Virus record (IMG/VR): IMGVR_UViG_3300017917_004441
Span: 36,912 to 100,911 of that record
From: a virus
Reading direction: 5' to 3' (one strand)
Length of the DNA: 64,000 bases
The notes under the pieces are model-generated. The model saw only the letters and a program-made list of their open reading frames with translations. It had not been told where the DNA came from and made no database searches. Positions 59,645-64,000 of this stretch are shown here, one piece after another. Every line of letters begins with the position of its first letter. Within the stretch, counting starts at the first letter, position 1. A program made the position numbers and the translations under genes.

Positions 59645-62600
59645 TGCCTTGTAGTAATTCAGTTTATTTAGTTTGTTGTTATGATCCCACAAGGTCCTTT
59701 TCAGCCTGTACTCCAACAATTGACGGAGTACCAAATTCTTCGTTTGTTGATGGTGGATTTTACTTAGGAAGTGATCCACTAAACGCTAACATTTGTTATT
59801 CTGCAACGTCCACTCCTGTTGGAACCGTATATAACTTACAGCAATCAAGCTATACCACACAAGTAGATTGCGATACATGTCAACTCAATTACGGTGGAGG
59901 ATGTCCTTCAGTTGTAACCTTTACAAACGCCATATTGGTAAACTGTTGTGATCCGACCGATACTCTCAACGCTAGTGTACCTAACACCTATTCTGTAGGG
60001 ATTCAGGCAATTAGATATAATGATAAATGTTGGACCGTTCAATCATTTGGTGGTGTTGGAGGTGAAGAACTTTACGCAGGATATGATGGATGTGGTGATT
60101 GTTTGAATAATTTTCCATGTTGTGGATGTTACGAGCTTGAAGTTGGACCCCTTTTCCCACTTGTTGTGGATAATGGAGATGTTTTCATTGATTACACAAA
60201 CTGTTCAGGTAATTTACAAACAGCAACTGCAACCACAGGTAACCTTACATTCAACATATGTTCTCAATCGGGTGAAACTATCACAACAAGATTTGATGTG
60301 GGAGGATCACCTTATACAGGGGATACCTACCCCTATGAGCCTTTCGGGGGACCAAACCCAGACCTAACGGTTTATGTAACGAATTTAGAAGAGGTATGTA
60401 GTGGAGAACCTTGTGGTCCGTTGCCATCGGCTACACCAACACCTACACCAACAATTACACCAACCCCCACTATAACTGTAACCCCCACGGTAACACCAAC
60501 ACCTACAAGTTCACCTCCGTTTTTACCTTCACCTCTGAATTACACTTTGAGTATCACAGGGACATGTACTTCAGCAACTGGCGCGATATGTGTTGTTCCA
60601 TCGGGTGGTGTTCCACCTTATACAGTGGAATGGTTGACCCCGAATTTGGGTTTTGGTCTTTGTAAAACTGGTCTTACCGCGGGTAGCTACTCAATCAAAC
60701 TTACGGATTCGTCATCACCTGTAAACCAAACAAATTACATCAATGCGGTTGTTGGAAATTCATTGTCACTTGCAATTTCAAGTGTCAATGACACAACATG
60801 TGGATTGGATAATGGAGATGTTGTTGTTTATGCCGTAAGTAATAACTTAGATATTACATATTATTTGTATTCGGGATCAAGTGTTCTGAATTCAACTACA
60901 ACCACAAATGGAATTGCCTCGTTCAACCAGTTGGCTTCGGGTAATTACTACGTCTATGGTGTAGGTGTTGATGGATGTACGGCAACAACGGCAAACTTTG
61001 TGGTGGATCCATCAGATCCTTTGGACTTTGGATTCTATGTGGTGAATGATACTCAGTGTTTGAGTCCATCAGGAAAACTTTATGTTACGGGTCTAACAGG
61101 AAACGCACCATACACTTATCTATGGAACAACTTGGAGACTACTTCAAGTATAACAGGACTAAGTGCTGGGTCTTATTCAGTAACCGTTACTGATAACCAA
61201 GGTTGTACGGTTACCAAGAGTGCTTTGGTTGACTACGTACCTGGTTTAGGACTTGGATCTTGGACAAGTACGGATCCAACTTGTTTCAATTCAGACGGAA
61301 GCCTTACGTTGACAATAACGGGTGGAACGGGTCCTTATTTCTATTCGGGAAGTAATGGTACCACGATAGTTACCTACGCCACGTCCTATACATTTACAAA
61401 TCTTTCTGCGGGACCGTTCTTTGTTACAGTTACCGATGCCGCACTTTGTAAACAAACCTTCAGTGCCACATTACTAACACCAACAGCTTTTTATAATGTC
61501 GTTGCAAATGTTACAAATTCAACATGTTCATCACAAAATGGATCTATAAATGTTTCCTTACAAGGGGGTAGTCCGCCTTATACGTATAGTTTGAGTTCGG
61601 TAACATCAACAACAAGTGCCACGACAAACTCAACACAATACATTTTCAGTAATCTGTCAAACGGAACATATAATTTGACAATTAGTGATGGGGGTGAGTG
61701 TGAATACAACTCAACGTTGGTTGTAAACTCAACAAATCTTTTCTCAGTGTCAGTGTCGGCAACCACAGCTAGTTGTGGACTTGATAATGGTTCAATTGTT
61801 TTGACAGCAACGGCGGGTGGTGTACTTCCATATACTTACACCTTGGACAATGGACAAACCATAACAACCACAAGTTTATCAACTACGTTCTCATCTCTAC
61901 CGAGTGGTCCGTATCAATATTATGTGACTGACGCCAATGGTTGTACCGTATCAGGTAACACAAGTGTTGCGGATTTGAGTCCTTTAAATTTCTCTTTGTT
62001 CCCAACACAACCAGTGTATCCTTCAACCACAGGTAATATATCGGTATTGATATCACAAGGTCAGCCACCATTTACATTCACATGGTCTCCGAACATTCCA
62101 AGTAATCCACAATCAATTTTTGTCACAGGTCTAACTGCCGATACCTACACCTTGACAATTGTTGATGATAATGGATGTACCCAAACAAGAAGTACGGTTA
62201 TAGAACAACCCAATTTCCAACAAACTTATCAAACATTCACAATGTGTGAGTCTGATTTTGTTTTCACCTCGGCAACAAGAAGATCAATGTTGGATATGGT
62301 CTATGACGGATTTATAGATCTGACAACACCTGAAACTGGATGTACATTATCCTCAACTACTTTCACAATAGAAGTGGAAGTTAGTGGTAATACATATTCA
62401 AATTCTTTCTATACAGGATACACTTTGACAGATGTACCAACAGACACTGAATACTTCACCGCAGTTGAAAATTTATTGACAGGAATACCAGGAGTTTCAC
62501 AAGTAATAATTGATCCCGTAACATCTCAGGTTTCAATATTTACTGAAGGTGAATTGGCAAACAAACCCGTAGTAATTGATTTGATAATTGATTACATAAT

Positions 62601-63270
62601 ATTGTGTCCGACACCATGTCCATCAGCGACACCTACGGTCACACCTACTATTACAACAACACCTACGGTAACACCTACTATTACCGAGACCCCAACACAG
62701 ACACCTACTCCAACATCAAGTAGTACAACACAAACACCGACCCCAACTAGTACTGTAACCCCGACAGTGACTCCGACTATAACTGAAACTTCTACTCAAA
62801 CGCCAACTCCAACACCAACAATAACCGAAACACCGACAAATACGCCAACATCAACAATTACACAGACACCAACTCAAACTCCTTCAGTAACACCTACCCT
62901 AACTCCAACGGTTACACCTTCATCTGATCCGTATCCATACTTCTTGGCGGGTTATTGTTATGATGGAAGAATGTATGCTGATGGCGGAAGTTTCTCATCA
63001 AATTGTACGCAAGTTCAAAGTGGTTTGGGATCCGCTACTCGTTATAAGTCAAATTATCCGTATAGTTATTTGTACAGTGGATTGTGGAGTACAGTCAATA
63101 TGTTTATTTATGATACTGTCACTGCAAGTTTATTGAGTTCAAAACCAATCGCCGATGGATGTCAGTATTGGGAAACTAGTAGTTTGGGTAAAGTTATTGC
63201 AGGATATCCACAAGTTGGATTTGATTGTACAACCCCTGGAGGTTGTTGTCCTGGTACCGCACCAAGTTAA
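59644..63270 (+). CDS. Distal tail adhesin with SprB-like repeats and Thr/Pro linkers
   Basis: This 1208-residue protein starts at ATG 59644 (TAATG overlap), not the in-frame GTG 9 bases upstream. Residues 1-190 hold 16 cysteines in two tandem modules (each with a LVxCCxDPT-like start and CxxC end). Residues 262-293 and 990-1096 are Thr/Pro repeats ([12 protein letters not shown] style). Residues 295-855 hold seven units of 77-84 residues with the SprB pattern: C..x.NGS, GG.PPYTY, L..G.Y.V.VTD..GC. Residues 1097-1208 are a C-terminal Cys-bearing domain. SprB repeats are known from flavobacterial gliding adhesins. A receptor-binding tail protein is the best reading. Confidence 0.75.
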   Translation: MPCSNSVYLVCCYDPTRSFSACTPTIDGVPNSSFVDGGFYLGSDPLNANICYSATSTPVGTVYNLQQSSYTTQVDCDTCQLNYGGGCPSVVTFTNAILVNCCDPTDTLNASVPNTYSVGIQAIRYNDKCWTVQSFGGVGGEELYAGYDGCGDCLNNFPCCGCYELEVGPLFPLVVDNGDVFIDYTNCSGNLQTATATTGNLTFNICSQSGETITTRFDVGGSPYTGDTYPYEPFGGPNPDLTVYVTNLEEVCSGEPCGPLPSATPTPTPTITPTPTITVTPTVTPTPTSSPPFLPSPLNYTLSITGTCTSATGAICVVPSGGVPPYTVEWLTPNLGFGLCKTGLTAGSYSIKLTDSSSPVNQTNYINAVVGNSLSLAISSVNDTTCGLDNGDVVVYAVSNNLDITYYLYSGSSVLNSTTTTNGIASFNQLASGNYYVYGVGVDGCTATTANFVVDPSDPLDFGFYVVNDTQCLSPSGKLYVTGLTGNAPYTYLWNNLETTSSITGLSAGSYSVTVTDNQGCTVTKSALVDYVPGLGLGSWTSTDPTCFNSDGSLTLTITGGTGPYFYSGSNGTTIVTYATSYTFTNLSAGPFFVTVTDAALCKQTFSATLLTPTAFYNVVANVTNSTCSSQNGSINVSLQGGSPPYTYSLSSVTSTTSATTNSTQYIFSNLSNGTYNLTISDGGECEYNSTLVVNSTNLFSVSVSATTASCGLDNGSIVLTATAGGVLPYTYTLDNGQTITTTSLSTTFSSLPSGPYQYYVTDANGCTVSGNTSVADLSPLNFSLFPTQPVYPSTTGNISVLISQGQPPFTFTWSPNIPSNPQSIFVTGLTADTYTLTIVDDNGCTQTRSTVIEQPNFQQTYQTFTMCESDFVFTSATRRSMLDMVYDGFIDLTTPETGCTLSSTTFTIEVEVSGNTYSNSFYTGYTLTDVPTDTEYFTAVENLLTGIPGVSQVIIDPVTSQVSIFTEGELANKPVVIDLIIDYIILCPTPCPSATPTVTPTITTTPTVTPTITETPTQTPTPTSSSTTQTPTPTSTVTPTVTPTITETSTQTPTPTPTITETPTNTPTSTITQTPTQTPSVTPTLTPTVTPSSDPYPYFLAGYCYDGRMYADGGSFSSNCTQVQSGLGSATRYKSNYPYSYLYSGLWSTVNMFIYDTVTASLLSSKPIADGCQYWETSSLGKVIAGYPQVGFDCTTPGGCCPGTAPS
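60424..60520 (+). repeat. Thr/Pro-coding repeat tract 1 in the adhesin
   Basis: Degenerate ACACCA/ACCCCC-type repeats coding alternating Thr and Pro, joining the N-terminal Cys modules to the first SprB-like unit. Confidence 0.85.
60526..62210 (+). repeat. Seven SprB-like protein repeats within the adhesin
   Basis: Units begin near 60526, 60760, 61011, 61240, 61480, 61731 and 61977. The DNA copies are diverged, so the array is old rather than a recent expansion. Confidence 0.75.
62617..62928 (+). repeat. Thr/Pro-coding repeat tract 2 in the adhesin
   Basis: About 104 codons of TPT, TPTIT and TETPT units with near-identical short DNA words, a likely site of slippage or recombination with the tract at 63520. 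Confidence 0.9.
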
Positions 63271-63283
63271 ATAAATAATCGTT

Positions 63284-64000
63284 ATGCCATCACAAATTCA
63301 AATAACAAGTTTTACGGGGGGGTTACCAGCACAGGTATTCGTATCTGACGTATATGGTAATAACAATACGTTTGTGGGATCTATAGTTTCGGCGATTCCA
63401 CCAACAATTTATTTCACGTTACCATCTTTATTTGATTTTGCACCTGCGGTTAAAATAACCATAATAGATTCAAATGGTTGTGAAGAATTTACAATTGATG
63501 AGTGTCTGACCATTTTCCCGAGTCCCACACCAACTCCAACAGTAACTCCAACAATCACCAACACACCGACTGTTACTCCAACAATAACGAACACATCAAC
63601 TTCAACGCCAACACCAACGGTTACCGAAACACCAACAAGTACTCCTACACCAACTATTTCTGAAACTCCAACTCAGACACCAACTGTTACACCAACTTCA
63701 GATCCTACACAAACTCCAACCTCTACTATCACTCCAACGGTAACACCAACAATTACTGAGACTCCAACAAATACTCCGACGGCAACAGTAACCGAGACAC
63801 CAACCAATACTCCTACGACAACCGCAACTCAAACTCCGACAGTTACTCTTTCGCCAAATCCAACCCAAACTCCGACACCAAGTATTACACCAACAGTAAC
63901 GGATACTCCAACAGCAACACCGACTCAAACTCCAACCGTAACACCAACATCGGATCCTACCCAAACACCAACGCCAAGTATCACACCAACTGTGACTCCA
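63284..64000 (+). CDS. Thr/Pro-repeat tail protein, 3' end outside window
   Basis: The gene starts at ATG 63284, 13 bases after the adhesin stop, and remains open to the end of the window (239 codons visible). Residues 1-76 form a small beta domain ([20 protein letters not shown]) ending in a partial SprB-like strand ([15 protein letters not shown]). From residue 77 on, the protein is an uninterrupted Thr/Pro/Ser repeat of at least 160 residues. It is likely a second distal adhesin or fibre with a long stalk. Its length and C-terminal domain are unknown. Confidence 0.65.
   Translation, partial: MPSQIQITSFTGGLPAQVFVSDVYGNNNTFVGSIVSAIPPTIYFTLPSLFDFAPAVKITIIDSNGCEEFTIDECLTIFPSPTPTPTVTPTITNTPTVTPTITNTSTSTPTPTVTETPTSTPTPTISETPTQTPTVTPTSDPTQTPTSTITPTVTPTITETPTNTPTATVTETPTNTPTTTATQTPTVTLSPNPTQTPTPSITPTVTDTPTATPTQTPTVTPTSDPTQTPTPSITPTVTP
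63520..64000 (+). repeat. Thr/Pro-coding repeat tract 3, extending past the window
   Basis: Same word set (ACTCCAAC, ACACCAAC) as tract 2, with SDPT interruptions near 63698 and 63952. Confidence 0.9.

Noticed and set aside
62617-64000. Repeat arrays that might be taken for CRISPR
   Set aside because: The repeats are short, phase with codons, and translate to continuous Thr/Pro sequence; there are no unique spacers of constant length.
1-64000. tRNA or other RNA genes
   Set aside because: Intergenic gaps are all under about 130 bases and none shows a cloverleaf or a recognised RNA structure apart from terminators and the polymerase leader hairpin.

Overview
The window is a piece of a large, AT-rich, T4-like contractile-tailed phage (myovirus), most likely infecting a Bacteroidota/Flavobacteriia-type host. 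The T4 relationship rests on recognisable relatives of the tail sheath, tail tube, gp26, tape measure, gp53-like, gp25 and gp6 proteins, together with family B DNA polymerase, gp32, UvsX, RNase H-type exonuclease, gp41 helicase and NrdA/NrdB. The host inference rests on three things. Genes lack Shine-Dalgarno sequences and have A-rich leaders. NrdB rather than NrdA carries the ATP-cone, a layout described from the flavobacterium Leeuwenhoekiella. A tail adhesin contains seven SprB-like repeats, the repeat type of flavobacterial gliding adhesins. No capsid, portal or terminase gene and no tRNA was recognised; these would lie outside the window.

Layout. 1-484: end of a C1q/TNF-like virion protein, then a terminator. 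603-6314: a tight operon of glycosyltransferases plus one methyltransferase-like enzyme; several resemble families that glycosylate proteins. 6341-9683: a small unknown protein and DNA polymerase. 9624-14435 (minus strand): a small late-type protein, a neck-like protein with a collagen-like stretch, a fusion of superoxide dismutase to a PD-(D/E)XK-like domain, and an SNF2 helicase. 14478-16186: two neck/tail-completion candidates and a small minus-strand protein. 16308-35520: tail sheath, HAD-like protein, tail tube, gp26-like protein with an overlapping small ORF, tape measure, and three baseplate/hub proteins, two of them giant. 35543-44636: two small unknown genes, then the replication block (gp32, UvsX, RNase H, gp41, NrdB, NrdA). 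44732-64000: gp25, gp6, a 1695-residue protein with a hydrophobic core, four structural proteins, a large 984-residue protein, a 1208-residue adhesin with SprB-like repeats and Thr/Pro linkers, and the start of another Thr/Pro-repeat protein running off the window.

Regulation. A TATTTAT core, usually TATTTATA, lies upstream of fourteen genes on both strands, always in the sense of the gene. It is the reverse complement of the T4 late element TATAAATA and is the best candidate for the phage's own promoter. Strong hairpin-plus-T terminators separate several units. Many genes are coupled through TAATG or ATGA overlaps.

Most notable observations: the recurrent TATTTATA element, the SOD-nuclease fusion, the glycosylation operon beside Thr/Pro-rich and collagen-like substrates, the ATP-cone on NrdB, the out-of-frame ORF pair before the tape measure, the OmpA-like domain in a baseplate protein, and the SprB-like adhesin.
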